From contig KB722738.1 of assembly GCA_000349905.1 (NCBI GenBank), positions 1,563,132 to 1,627,131 of the forward strand: a stretch of DNA of 64,000 bases, written 5' to 3'. Below are positions 12,105 to 23,310 of this stretch, in pieces (position 1 is the stretch's first letter; the number at the start of each line of letters is the position of its first letter). Under the pieces are notes generated by a model that had not been told where the DNA came from, made no database searches, and saw only the letters and a list, made by a program, of their open reading frames with translations. The DNA comes from Volvariella volvacea V23 (lineage: Eukaryota > Basidiomycota > Agaricomycetes > Agaricales > Pluteaceae). Both the position numbers and the translations under genes were made by a program.

Positions 12105-13338
12105 TCAGCTGCTCTCATCTTTCTTGGATAAGCATGCCCAGTCAATTCCTTCCCCATAACGAGCAACCAACCAGTCGTTTGCCTTGCGAAAGTGCCCGTT
12201 CCCGAGGAAGCCACGTTGGGCCGAAAGCGGAGATGGATGAGCAGACCTTCATGAGAAATATGAGGCAAATTATAACATCAGATGCACGACTCCGCACCTC
12301 AGCAACAGATGTTTTTTCTTTGCAAGTTTAAATGTCAGTGTATCGCCATCTCAACACATTTGTGACCCACCTCGTCAATTCCAATTTTGTCGAAAGTCTT
12401 CTGGGCTGGGAGGCCCCATGCCATGAATACAACCCCGTGGTCTGACTCACCCTCTTTGCTCCGAAGAACAGCGCGAATCACCTCTGTTGTAAATACCTCC
12501 CATCCCTTCTTGGCATGGGACCCTGCTTTGTGGGCACGGACAGTCAGGCAAGTGTTGAGCCAAAGCACTCCTCGTCGAGCAAGAGGTGTTAAATCGCTGG
12601 AATGAGGTATGAGTTCCAAGCAAGTTCCAGGAATTTATATGTCTAACCCAGAAGAAGGCTTTGTAAATCCGGGGATGTCATTTGCAAGCTGCTTATATAT
12701 ATTCTGTAAGGACGGTGGAGCTTTTGTTGGGGGCAGCACGGAAAATGAAAGTCCTGCTCAAAAGGTCATCTGACCTGCTGGAGCACCAATAAGTCTGACG
12801 TACCGTGTGCTTGTCCGACATCGTGATATGGGTCCTGTGTAGTTCAACGACGGAAGTATGTTGGCCATACTATACGCAACTTACCTGCCCGAGAATTACG
12901 ACCTTGACATCGCCCAGGGGCGTGAACCGTGACCAACTGTAGACGTTTTCAACTAAAACACGGGCGTTAAGGTGTGAAATTGTTATCTAAAGAATGGGGA
13001 CTACGAACGCGGAGGGTATACTGTGTGAGATCCCAGTTCCGTTGTTAGGAATTGCTTCAGCTAAGGAAACTGATCAATCGGCGGCATGTACGCGTATACG
13101 CATCCACGCCACTCACCTGAATAAAGTACGGCTTCTTAAATTCGGTTTTCAAGGCATCGCGCCAGGATGCGCCCATTGTATCCTGCTCTAGCATCTCCAA
13201 TGAAGCTTGCAAGACTGCAGTGCTGGAAGAGGACTCTGCTTTGGCATCAATAACTGCTGCTTTGCCTTTGCGCGTTGCAGCGCCCACTATCTGTGTTGTG
13301 GTGATTTTCCGCGTAGACCCTTGGATAGCCTTTGGCAT
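12105..13338 (-). CDS. UNG1: Uracil-DNA glycosylase
   Basis: The enzyme excises uracil from DNA to start base-excision repair. From [11 protein letters not shown] at 13338, the catalytic core follows: [14 protein letters not shown] near 13130-13165, [10 protein letters not shown] near 12890-12920 joined across an intron to [11 protein letters not shown] (water-activating Asp in GQDPYH), [20 protein letters not shown] near 12690-12750, [12 protein letters not shown] near 12545-12580 (substrate Asn), and the leucine-loop motif [10 protein letters not shown] near 12200-12230. The stop is at 12105-12107. The frame stays open upstream to an ATG at 13452, adding 38 residues with several basic and no acidic residues, which could be a mitochondrial form. 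The family-1 UDG assignment is secure; exon ends are approximate. The start region is divergent from VID21. Confidence 0.93.
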
Positions 13339-13581
13339 TTTGAAACGAGCGACGACGGTGTTGAGATGACTGGACAAGGTTGAACAGCCCACAAGGAGCC
13401 ACCGTGCCTGACGAGCTCCATAATTAAGTAGACCCTGCCAGTGGGCACACATGCTTGTTGACGTGTTGTTTGTGCTTTGGCTTACATCATCAGCTTTGGT
13501 ACTTGCCTCCCTCGACTTTAGCTTCCGTGTTTAGGTCTATCCAGCGTTAAGTATCACAAATCGACAGTCACTTGGATCTGT
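13339..13581. promoter_or_regulatory. Divergent promoter region, UNG1 / VID21
   Basis: About 243 bp separate the short-form UNG start from the VID21 start. Part of it (13339-13452) is also the possible N-terminal extension of UNG. I see no other feature in it. Confidence 0.4.
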
Positions 13582-16500
13582 ATGTCTCAGGAGTCCTTGG
13601 TCAGTGAGCGTATTGCTCAGTTACGGTTCGCATTTCTATTGCTTTCGGATGTGTTCATGACTACTCACAAACACCCAGAGCAATCACCAACCGCAGAAAT
13701 GCATTATTGAAAGAATTCTACACGATGCTAATGCACAAGCAAGGCATAGGCAGTGTATTAAACGTCATTGGTGATGAGGATGTTGGGATGTTGGCTTTTC
13801 TTCGTGAAATGGATTTGGAGGTCAAGTAGGGTGAGATTTCCTTGTCCATGGACTTTGCTGACCCTCTTCTCAAGTCCAGAAAATGGCAAGATAGACAGAG
13901 TTCTTGAGAGTGTTTCCTTCGATTACCCAATCCCTACTTCGATGCAGACACCCTCCCCATCAACTTCACCCACCAACCTCTCGCCACCGAGCTCGCACTC
14001 AGGCCGTGCTAATGCTGACTACCCCCCAGATCCCGCTCTTCAACCCCACGACCTACAGCTTGCAGAAATTGCAAGACAGGATATCGACTTTCCCGCAGGC
14101 CAAAGCGAGTCTCTGGCCGGTTCATACAGACCAACGCAAAGCACTCCGGATACTACTCCAATGGACGTCGAACAAAGCACTCTCGTTCCCCCACCTTCGC
14201 CTCCTTCTATTTCCCCTTTCTCTCCTGACAGGTTAGCCTCATCAGGCTCGCTCCAACCTACTAGCTCCCCCATGGCCGTTGACCCCAGTCAAACTCCTAA
14301 ATCTCCGCTAAAAGAATATCATCTCCCATCTGACCAAAGCCTGAACGAAGCACCAAGCATGACAGATTCATCCCCGATACCAGGGTCCCGTCTTGCTAAT
14401 GAGGTGCCTATCGACTCGCAGCAACATTCACTTCAATCCATATCCCCACAGGCAACCCTCATACAACCTCACCCCTCTGACTTCACCGTCCCATCTATTC
14501 AGAAGCCCATTTTTATTCCCCTTCCGCGCTCCCGTCGATCTGAACCTTCTTATTCTTTTGAAACGTCATTGCCAACTGCACCCGCCACTTCCTCGACACC
14601 ACCCTCGTCCTTGCAATATCATCAATTCAAACCAAATTATACCTTGCCACCCTTGAAAACTCTCCCAGTTGAGTTCAATCGTAAAGGTAAGTTGAAGCAA
14701 CAACGTAAACGGGATAAGGAGCGAGAGAAGAGTGAGGGTAAGAAGGATAAAGAGAAGGAGGATTGGTATCCTATGGGATTAAATCGTTGGGCCGCCGTAA
14801 TCAATGCCAATCCGGTTTGGAATAAAGTGGCTCGTGCTACTAAATGCCTGAGCTCGCGAGAGTGGGCTGTGAGTTGACAATCTCCTCTTTTTGCGGCGCC
14901 ATTGACGTGCTACACTCTCTTAGGTAGCGATGACTGAGCTACGTCTCATCAATACAGTCAAGCGCATCGACAGATTGAAGCACGAAGGGAGATGGAGCTT
15001 TCGTCAGCCAAAAAAGCAACGTGGTGTAGGTGGGCTGACAAAAACACACTGGGACTACCTTTTAGACGAAGTGGTTAGTCCAATTTATACGCCATATCGA
15101 CTCTATTGACTCCAGTGCGCTAGAAATGGATGCGAGCAGACTTTCGTGAAGAGCGCAAATGGAAGCTAGTCTTAGCCTATAACCTGTCTACTGCTGTTCT
15201 GGAATGGCACGCTTGCAAAACGCATGCTGAGCGTATTGCCTATGGCATCTGCGTACAGTGGCGTAAGCCGCAATCAGAATTGGCGACTGCCAGAGAAACA
15301 CCTCCACTACAGAAAAACCCCACAGACAGTATGAGTGTTGATTCTTATTCTCCGACGCGTCCTGCGTCTGCCCATAGCGAACCACCCAAAACGCCACTCA
15401 TAGGGCTTGTTTCATACACTTCCGAGGATGACGAAGATGACGAAGAAGTTGCTCGTCAAAGTGTGGAAGATTCATTAGACCCCTCTGTCGTGATTGAAGA
15501 TGCACTCGACGCAATCTTGCTCCAAGATGACTTAGGAAACGACTCTCAAGAAATAATGCCCAAGAAGGAGGACTTCGAAGATTTCAGTGCGTTGCGTAAC
15601 GATACAGAAACGACCACCCCTCTTGCTCTACCAGAAAGCTCTGCACCCTCATCCACGACCGCTTCTGAACTCGTGGGCTTACGCGCTACGTCTAGCAACC
15701 CGTTGATGGGAACGAAACCGGATAATCAACCCCGTGGCGGTGATAGTGGTGAAGGCGAAAGCTCATCTACGGCAAAGGGAGCCCGGAATCCCATCTATGC
15801 TTCGGCACGCGAAAAGGTCGCTCACTCGGATGACCTGTTCTTAAACTTGGACGATATATTTGCGGCGTTGCCGCCAGTGCCTGGTGACTCAAACCCTGCA
15901 AACAGTATCCCAGCGCTGGACTTATCATCCATCTTTCCTGACCTTCAACCATATGGACTGCTGGATGTCATCCCCAATACGCAAAACGAAGGGAAGAAGC
16001 GATCTGACCGTCGTTCTGATAAGGATGACCCCAATAAGCGGATGGAGGACACCACATACACGAGGCTATACCCCACAGGAAAGTTTATGTTCACCAAACC
16101 AACCCTACTTGGTGCTCTCCAACCCTCTAAATACTGGAAGGATGGGGAATGGCACCCCTTCGAAGAGCTGCCGGTGACATCTGACTCAGAGGCAACGCTG
16201 AAATTGCCTGAGGACGTATGCAATGGTGAGCTATTGCTATCTTGTCGCACCTCATCTTTTAACTTCGTTGTCAGAGCTGTTTGTGGGCAAGACACCGGTG
16301 CCCCCGAATAATGTTTTCTCCCAGCAAATGCAAACTGTACTCCGTGAAAATCGTAAATGGGGTCAGGATCACCCGTGGACCCCGTCTGAAGATGCCCTGC
16401 TAAAGCAATTGATCGACAAATACCCATACAACTGGTCACTAATTGCGGAGTGCTTCAACGCCTCGCGGACTACCGTGCCTACCGACAAACGGACTGCACT

Positions 16501-17848
16501 TGACTGCTTGGAACGTTGGAAGGAGAAATGGGCGCCCGACATCCGATCAAAGGGATTGGAAAATCTAGCTAATGCAGACTCCCCTCAACCTTCGACGGTA
16601 GGCCAAATGACTACAAGAGGTGTAAAGCGACTTGCAGCCACAAATAGTTCATCGACTAATACCTCGTACCCTGTTGGGGCCGAACCGCGCAAACGAAGGC
16701 GACACCAGCTCCTCCAAGACACGATGCGCAGAGCTAGCCGAAAACGGGCGGAGACTGCTCAGAAGGCTGCTGGTAGGTCTTCCCTATGTACACAATTCCA
16801 AGGTACTGACACCAATGTATTAGCTAATGCTCGAAAGCCTCCCGCGATTCATGACACCCACAACCAATTCAACAAGATGCCAAAATTGACACCAGCAGAA
16901 CTTAGCCGCATGAAGACCGAAAAAGAGACACGTGAGGCGTTGGACTTACAAAATGCTCGTCGAAGACAAGAAGAAATGGCCCGCCAAGCAATGCTTCGAA
17001 ATGCAGAGAGACTTGCACAAGTAAGGCTTGTCGATTTTGCACCCTTGAACGTTGTGCTCATTACATACGCTAGCAAAATGGTCCAGCTCCACCTCTTCCA
17101 CCGCAAATTCCTGCACAGGGTTCAGCAGCACCCCAGCAACCGCAACAGGCAGGTGCACAGCCCATACAACAAGCAGCAACTCCTATCCAAAGAGTTCCTA
17201 CCGCTCAAGGAATTACTCCAATGGCACAAACTCGTTCTCCACAGGTTAACATATCGCAACAACAACGATTAGCTGCCGCTGCTCTCAACAACGGGGCGAA
17301 CCGGCTCTCACCTCCCCAAGGAGCACATACCCAAGCGCGCCTGCCAGGTACTAGTCAGAACCTGTCAACTCAGTCTCAAGCGCAAAGCGTACTCCCTGTA
17401 ATTGCCCAGGGCTATGTTGCCCGTGATTCGACGTCATCGCCCGCCCACCTATCCCCACCCCAGACATCAGCAACTCCGACGTCGGTCAACTCACCCCGTC
17501 CGCCATCAGCACAATCAATGTTAATGCAGGCTGCTCAAGTTGGACAAGTTCCCGTGAATTCAGTCTCACGTGCAGCCAATGTCAATGGACATTATTATCT
17601 CCCAAATGTTCCCGCAATAACGCAGGAACAGCTGTCTGCTATTCGAATGCAAATGCTTCAGGTAACCCCTGTTTAATGATCACCCTTTTGCCAAACAACT
17701 AATCGGTGGGATTTTGTAGCACCAAGCACAGGCACAACAAATGCAACAAGCTCAGCAAGCTCAACAGACACAGCACCAAGTAGGCCAGCAAGTGCAACAG
17801 GGGCAGGCAATGAACACGAATAATAATTCATTTACGACATCTTCATGA
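13582..17848 (+). CDS. VID21: NuA4 histone acetyltransferase scaffold subunit Vid21/Eaf1 (HSA and Myb/SANT domains)
   Basis: Vid21/Eaf1 is the platform subunit that assembles the NuA4 histone H4/H2A acetyltransferase in the nucleus. The ATG at 13582 (MSQESLVSERIAQLR) is followed across an intron by RRNALLKEFYTMLMHKQG. A long S/P-rich region leads to a lysine-rich stretch near 14690-14760. The HSA domain runs from about 14940 to 15180 across an intron, with HWDYLLDEV then KWMRADFREERKWK. After an acidic region comes FMFTKPTLLGALQPSKYW and the Myb/SANT domain HPWTPSEDALLKQLIDKYPY at about 16370-16440. The tail is rich in Q and A and ends SFTTSS at 17846-17848. HSA plus SANT without a Snf2 ATPase distinguishes it from Swr1/Ino80. 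The splice near 13800-13880 could not be fixed: the phases of the obvious donor and acceptor do not match. Confidence 0.87.
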
Positions 17849-18427
17849 AAAATAGTTCCCTCCCTGGATTGGCAGTATGCCAAGCGGGTCTGGGGTACAT
17901 GATGGCAGAGGTTGTATAGCGTGTTGTAACAGTTGAGCGATGTGTATAGTAAAGTAGCAGTAGGATTTATTTATATTTTTTCTTTGCGATGGTCATCATG
18001 GAGACAAGCAGGGACCCGGGAGACGAGACGGATTCCAATAGCCTTGTACCAAGAGGCGGAGACAGGCTGGGAACCGATTTGGGGAAGGTACTGATGGACA
18101 AGCCCCGAAGGCTTTATATAGGTGACCTGAGGGCCAAGATGGACAAGCCTACACTCTTTTCACGCCTTTGTCCGACACAGCCCTTCCTGGCCTCTTCTCT
18201 CTTTTTTATCCTCTACTCCCCATCGACCATCTTGTCCCCTCCACCAGCCATCGTTTCTCAATTTTTGTCCATCTTTCTGGTAGTTTAGTCCTTTGAACAC
18301 ATACCCATTTTCTCCGCATACCACGGTGAGCATGGCGTTTATGTCACACCTAACGAAACCTCGTTGCATGTTCGTAACTCATCGATATCTTTAATCTCGT
18401 CTTAGCTGCGGGTAACACTCTTTCCCG
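17849..18427 (+). promoter_or_regulatory. Promoter region of the GH5 glucanase with TATA-like box and CT-rich tract
   Basis: The 579 bp spacer contains a T-rich stretch near 17965-17985 (probable VID21 3' end), a TATATA element at about 18115-18120, and a strongly pyrimidine-rich tract from about 18165 to 18290 just before the start codon at 18428. TATA followed by a CT-rich initiator tract is a common arrangement in filamentous-fungal promoters of well-expressed genes. The assignment is by pattern and position. Confidence 0.5.
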
Positions 18428-21235
18428 ATGTCGCATCCCACTGGGCCGGCACACAACGTGTCCTATGATCCCTTGCCATTAACAAATGACGACCACACCC
18501 GTGCTCTTTACAATGCACCTCCCTCGCCTGACCCCAACTCCTCCTCCTTCAACACTCCCCTCATGCAGCCATCTGACCCCTCAGGCCTTCCAACAGGTGC
18601 TGCTACGCCCCGTTTCCAGGGTGCCGCTTTGTACAACGACCCCACTGCCCCTTATGCTCGAGATTCCATTGCTTCCGGCAACACTGGTCAGAATTCGGAG
18701 TATACCTCTTCCGTCTATGCTCTGAACGATACCCCCGGAACTGCTCCATTGTCAGCCTATCGCGACAACCCGCAAGACAGTCACTTCGCAAACGAACAGG
18801 ATGCGCATGCCATGGCAACGTTGGGCCAATCCAATCGGTACATGGGGGAGAAAAACGCGGCCTACACGGCTCCTCGTTCTAAATCCCGACGAAAGATTTT
18901 AATCTTGGCTGCCATTATCTCCTTAATCCTCATCATCCTTGCCATCGTCATTCCTGTCTACTTTGCAATTGTGAGGCCGAGGTCAAACAGTGGTAACGCT
19001 AGAGATGAGAATTCAAACTCAAACTCCGGCAGCGAGAGCAGCGCCCGGCCTACGTCCACTGGCACTCCTGATGCGCCTCAAAATGCTATTGTTACAGGTG
19101 GCGACGGCAGTGAAGTCACAATGGACGATGGCACGACTTTCACTTATAGGAACTCCTTCGGCGGCTACTGGTACTGGGATGAAAATGATCCTTTCAACAA
19201 CGGTGCACGTCCTCAGTCATGGTCACCAGCCCTCAATGAAACGTTCCGCTACGGCATTGACAACATCCGAGGGTGATTATGGTCTCCTTTCTTGTTTATC
19301 CCACGAGCTAACACAAAGTCCTTTTTTCCGGTATAGGGTCAACCTTGGAGGCTGGCTTAACATCGAACCTGTGAGTAATAGTTCGTGTAATTATCGAACA
19401 AAAGTCTAATATAACCTCAGTTCATGCAAGTTTCCATCTTTACCTCACCGACGCCAACTCACCTTGCATTAGTTCTCCTGCTCTTTTTGAACGATATGCT
19501 GATTTACCAAACCCTCCTATCGACGAATGGGAGTTGTGCGAAGCCATGGCTGCCGACACCGAGAACGGTGGTTTAGCTCAGCTTGAAGAGCATTATAGAA
19601 CATTCATTGTCAGTCATATCCCCTTACAAAATAGTGCTAATGCCGACTGTTCTCCCTTCAGACTGAGAGAGACTTCGCCGACATCGCTGCAGCAGGTTTG
19701 AATTATATCCGCATCCCTATTGGGTTCTGGGCAATAGACACATGGGAGGGGGAACCGTACCTACCCAGAGTCTCTTGGGAGTGAGTTGATGACACCTATC
19801 GATCTTGCTTCATTATGTTCATTGCCCTTTCGATAGATACTTCTTGAAGGCCATTAAATGGGCTCGTAAATATGGTTTACGCATCAACCTAGATCTTCAT
19901 GCTCTCCCTGGTAGTCAGAATGGGTGGAACCACTCGGGGCGTCTGGGCACAATTAACTTCCTCAACGGACCTATGGGATATGCGAACGCTCAACGTGCTT
20001 TGGACTACATTCGGGTTTTGGCAGAATTTATTTCACAGCCACAATACCAAGATGTCATCACAATGTTTGGTATTATTAATGAGCCTCAAGCACCTGTTAT
20101 GGGACAAGATGCCCTTGCTCGATTGTATGTTGTTGCGTTGTTGCCCACAGGCTAAACACTGACCCCACGGAAGTTATATGGAGGCATACACCATGATTCG
20201 TGAAATAACGGGTATAGGAGAAGGAAATGGGGCGTATATCTCCTTCCACGATGGCTTCCTGCCCCGAGACCAATGGGTTGACTTCATCCCTAATGCGGAC
20301 CGTATAACCCTCGATACACATCCTTACATGTGCTTCGGTCCTCAGTCTGCAGATCCAATGACCGCTTTCGTGGATCGACCATGCACTGCCTGGGCCGCGG
20401 CTGTTAACAACTCAATGGCCACCTTTGGCCTGGTTAATGCTGGTGAATACAGCAACGCGGTCAATGATTGCGGCCTGTTCTTGAATGGTGTCGGCCTTGG
20501 AACTCGTTATGAGGGCGACTTCGAGGATGGTCAAACATGGCCTCGTAGGGGAAGTTGCGAAGATTGGACAGACTACCAGAACTATACCCCAGCTACCAAG
20601 GCAGCTATTCTCCAATTCGCTCTAGCTAGTATGGATGCACTTCAGGTACGTGTTTTGTTGCATTCGATGCGAAAAATGCCCTGATCTGCCCATTCTAGAA
20701 TTATTTCTTCTGGACATGGAGGATTGGACCTTCCCTTCGCACTGGCAAGGTTGAAACTCCTGCTTGGTCTTACTCACTCGGTCTTCAGGAGGGATGGATG
20801 CCTGCTGATCCTCGGGATGCAACCGGCGTATGTGGTAATACCAGTCCTTGGACTCCACCCCTGCAGCCTTGGCAAACTGGTGGCGCAGGTGCAGGCGATG
20901 TTCCCGCTGAAGCCACAGCGCGGCTTGCTTGGCCCCCTGCCTCATTGAGCGCCGCCGGTGCAGTCACTCTACTTCCTTCCTATACCACTACTGGTGCAAT
21001 CCCAACTTTGCCCGTCCCTACCTACGTCAACTCCGATGGTGAAACTATAGATGCTGGTAATGGTTGGGCTAATCCTTCCGACACACGGGGCGTCGCTGTT
21101 CCCATCCCATCATGCAGTTATCTTGATCCCTGGGTTGGTCCAACTGGGGTTCCTCCTTCACCCTTGTGCTCTGGAGCAGCCCGTCGGGATTTGGAGGCGC
21201 GGGATCCCTTTATTACACCGGCCCCTGTAGCCTAA
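18428..21235 (+). CDS. Membrane-anchored GH5 exo-beta-1,3-glucanase (glucan 1,3-beta-glucosidase)
   Basis: This cell-wall enzyme releases glucose from beta-1,3-glucan. It has a cytosolic S/P-rich head of about 150 residues, a basic stop (SKSRRK) and one transmembrane helix at about residues 157-182 (ILILAAIISLILIILAIVIP), giving a type II topology with an extracellular catalytic domain. The GH5 subfamily 9 core begins GVNLGGWLNIEP, followed by FADIAAAGLNYIRIPIGFWA, GLRINLDLHALPGSQNGWNH, the acid/base Glu in GIINEPQ near 20075-20095, and the nucleophile Glu in GLVNAGEYS near 20430-20455. NYFFWTWRIG and a C-terminal T/P-rich segment end at 21233-21235. Several short introns interrupt it, for example near 19275-19335, 19370-19475 and 20645-20700. 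It is close to the tandem GH55 genes, which act on the same polymer. The exact substrate is inferred. Confidence 0.92.
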
Positions 21236-21497
21236 ACGAAAATTTGCTTCACTTGCTTTGCTGTGAGATATCTTCTATCTATGCGATGATTCGTAGTTCA
21301 CATTACCCTTTGATTTCACGACTGTAACGCATGGACTCAATGGACCTGACACCCTATACCTACATTCCTTTCACAAGTACTTTGTTATTTATCCCCTAGA
21401 TGCCGTCGATTGACATCTATCTAATGCAGCACTACCTTCACAGCATACCAGACCAATGTTCACATTGGCACACGATCTGGTTCATTGTAGTTATCTA
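21236..21497. other. Convergent intergenic spacer
   Basis: These 262 bp lie between the 3' ends of the GH5 gene and the leftward IF1-like gene and should hold both terminators. I see no other element. Confidence 0.4.
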
Positions 21498-22030
21498 TTA
21501 GTGTTCACCGCTTGTCGTCGCGTATCTATCTTCTAAATCTTCCTGTCCTCCATATCCAGCTTCGTAATCGCGATCTTCCCTTGGAACGCTGTGTGTGTCT
21601 GCCCCCTTTGATGCCTGAGATTCAGAGCCCGCTTTGGTGGCATCCTCGTCTAATTGGCTGCGGAGAGTTGCGAGCTGTGCTTGTTCCTTGGTTGTGGACT
21701 GATGTGAATAGTGTGCCAGAGGAGACTCTTAGAGCACACCTTGTCGTGAATGTAACGGGCCTCCTCAGCCTGCTCTCTGCTTTTCCAAGCCGGATCCTAC
21801 TGACAGTGTGAGGGGGCTTCTGGCGCTGGATCTGCTGAAGTACCTGTGCTGTCTGTCCAGATGACATAGTTAAACCGATGTTAGCGGTCACAGACCATAG
21901 AGCTCCAGAGTGTATGCGCTTGTGTTGCAATAACCTTGTTGGCAGATAGGGGGGTGGACGCTATGCTGCGAAAGGTATGCACTGTCCCAGTCTTCGAGCG
22001 CACACCGACACTGCAGGAGGAACTCCCCAT
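21498..22030 (-). CDS. Probable mitochondrial ATP synthase inhibitor (IF1-like), small spliced gene
   Basis: IF1 blocks ATP hydrolysis by mitochondrial F1-ATPase when the membrane potential collapses. On the minus strand, exon 21740-21796 encodes DPAWKSREQAEEARYIHDK and joins in frame across an intron (21687-21739) to EQAQLATLRSQLDED in exon 21498-21686. Together they match the charged helical core of IF1 (RE.A.E..Y....E...L..L). An upstream intron (21797-21843, 47 bp, donor GTACTT, acceptor CAGTAG) is well formed. My best model starts at 22028-22030, with a basic, serine-rich presequence ending FRSIASTPLSANK, and includes a 9-nt exon at 21844-21852, giving 116 residues. A simpler start MSSGQTAQ near 21876 is possible but lacks a presequence. 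The acidic tail ending YATTSGEH is longer than in yeast IF1. The core is convincing; the N-terminus is not settled. Confidence 0.62.
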
Positions 22031-23310
22031 GCTACTGATTTGAGCACGCAGTTCCTGGAGACAACGTAACCAGCCCCTTATCCCCGTTGTTCCGTGGTAG
22101 CACAGCGTAAGGCGATCTAACTCGCGTGGTCGAGCTCCTTATTTCCATGATCGACCGCACTTCCGGCTTAACTCGCTCCATCGCAATTCCCCTCGTGAGC
22201 AGCCCACCCAAACGCATCGCATTGTCCTCGCTTTCTAACTTCACAACGCGTAATCTTACTCCACAAATCATACTCGTTAGTCATGTCTTTTTACAGCAAA
22301 TCGACGTTTCTCTCGCCAAATGCATGATTGGCTCCGTTAGTGTTGATATGGAATTACCGAAATCAGAATTCCATGGGCATGGCACCCAAGGCATCATAGC
22401 ATCCATATGCGTATCGCGACCCACGGGGCACGGGCGGAGACTTTATTGTAATCGAAACCCCACCTTATTTGCCAACCCTGTCCGACTCCATCCCATGGAG
22501 GCGACACTTCTTCCGTATTACTCCTTCTACTCAAATCCGAAGTCAGTTGCTTCAGACGCCATGGGGTTGAATCAGACACCGTCTATGGCGTCTGGGTCAT
22601 CGGTACCATCACCGCGAATGCTGATGGAAATGGTGTATCCCCTCCGGGAAAACTGCTCATAGAAAACCATGGTTAATGCTGCAAAAGTCTATCAATCTCC
22701 CCTGCTAAGTATTTTCGCTTTTTCAGCTCCACAGCGTCCATGCGTTATTCGAGTGCGCAATCCAATCATTTTTCGCATGGTTCTTCGTTTGGCGGCGTAA
22801 AAGCGACTGGACCGAACCACCTGACTTTTTTTCTTAATTACCAGCTCCTCCTTCTCCACTCTTTCTCATATGGAAACAAAGGCTTGTCCTGACGCTCAAG
22901 TCAACGGGTAGAGAAGTATGCGATGGAGCGACGTCATGGGGCCTAACCTGATAATTGCTTCAATACTACTTCCCCATCCGTCATTACTTCCTAGAAGAAT
23001 CGGCCGACATTCAACGTGGCTTTTGGGCCGGCTGTCATGTGCTAGTTGTACGTGTTCGACATTGCTGCAAATCACCTTGATATTGTCAGCGGTGCAACCC
23101 AAGACACCTGTCCCGCTCCAGAGCATCAACAATCATCGACGCCGGCCAAATACTGAAATTTTTGAATCACGGGGCCCTTCAGTAGTTGGAGGACCATGTG
23201 GACGAGGAAGCCACTGTGACTCGGCAGCATGAGTCTCTTTCACCTCCTAGTTCGTCTCCGGACCTGGATGCTCAACCTTCGAGCTATAAAGAGCAGAGCA
23301 TGCTTCGACC
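22031..23310. other. Long intergenic region upstream of the GH55 pair
   Basis: About 1.28 kb lies between the IF1-like gene and GH55 copy A. An open frame of 178 codons on the plus strand (22126-22662) shows no recognisable domain and no intron-exon logic, so I do not call it. A TATAAA is present at 23285-23290. Otherwise I see nothing supported. Confidence 0.4.
23285..23290 (+). promoter_or_regulatory. TATA box of GH55 copy A
   Basis: A consensus TATAAA lies 26 bp before the ATG at 23311 and 47 bp before the in-frame ATG at 23332. If transcription starts about 30 bp downstream of the TATA, the second ATG, which opens directly on the signal peptide, may be the real start. This is inferred from spacing. 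Confidence 0.45.

Noticed and set aside
13800..13880. Possible frameshift in VID21
   Set aside because: The obvious donor (GAG|GTCAAG) and acceptors have mismatched phases, but other donors such as the GTGAAA just before it restore the frame, so a splice choice is more likely than a broken gene.
22126..22662. 178-codon plus-strand open frame upstream of the GH55 pair
   Set aside because: It has no recognisable motif, no intron and no protein-like hydrophobic pattern. It probably reflects chance in a promoter region.
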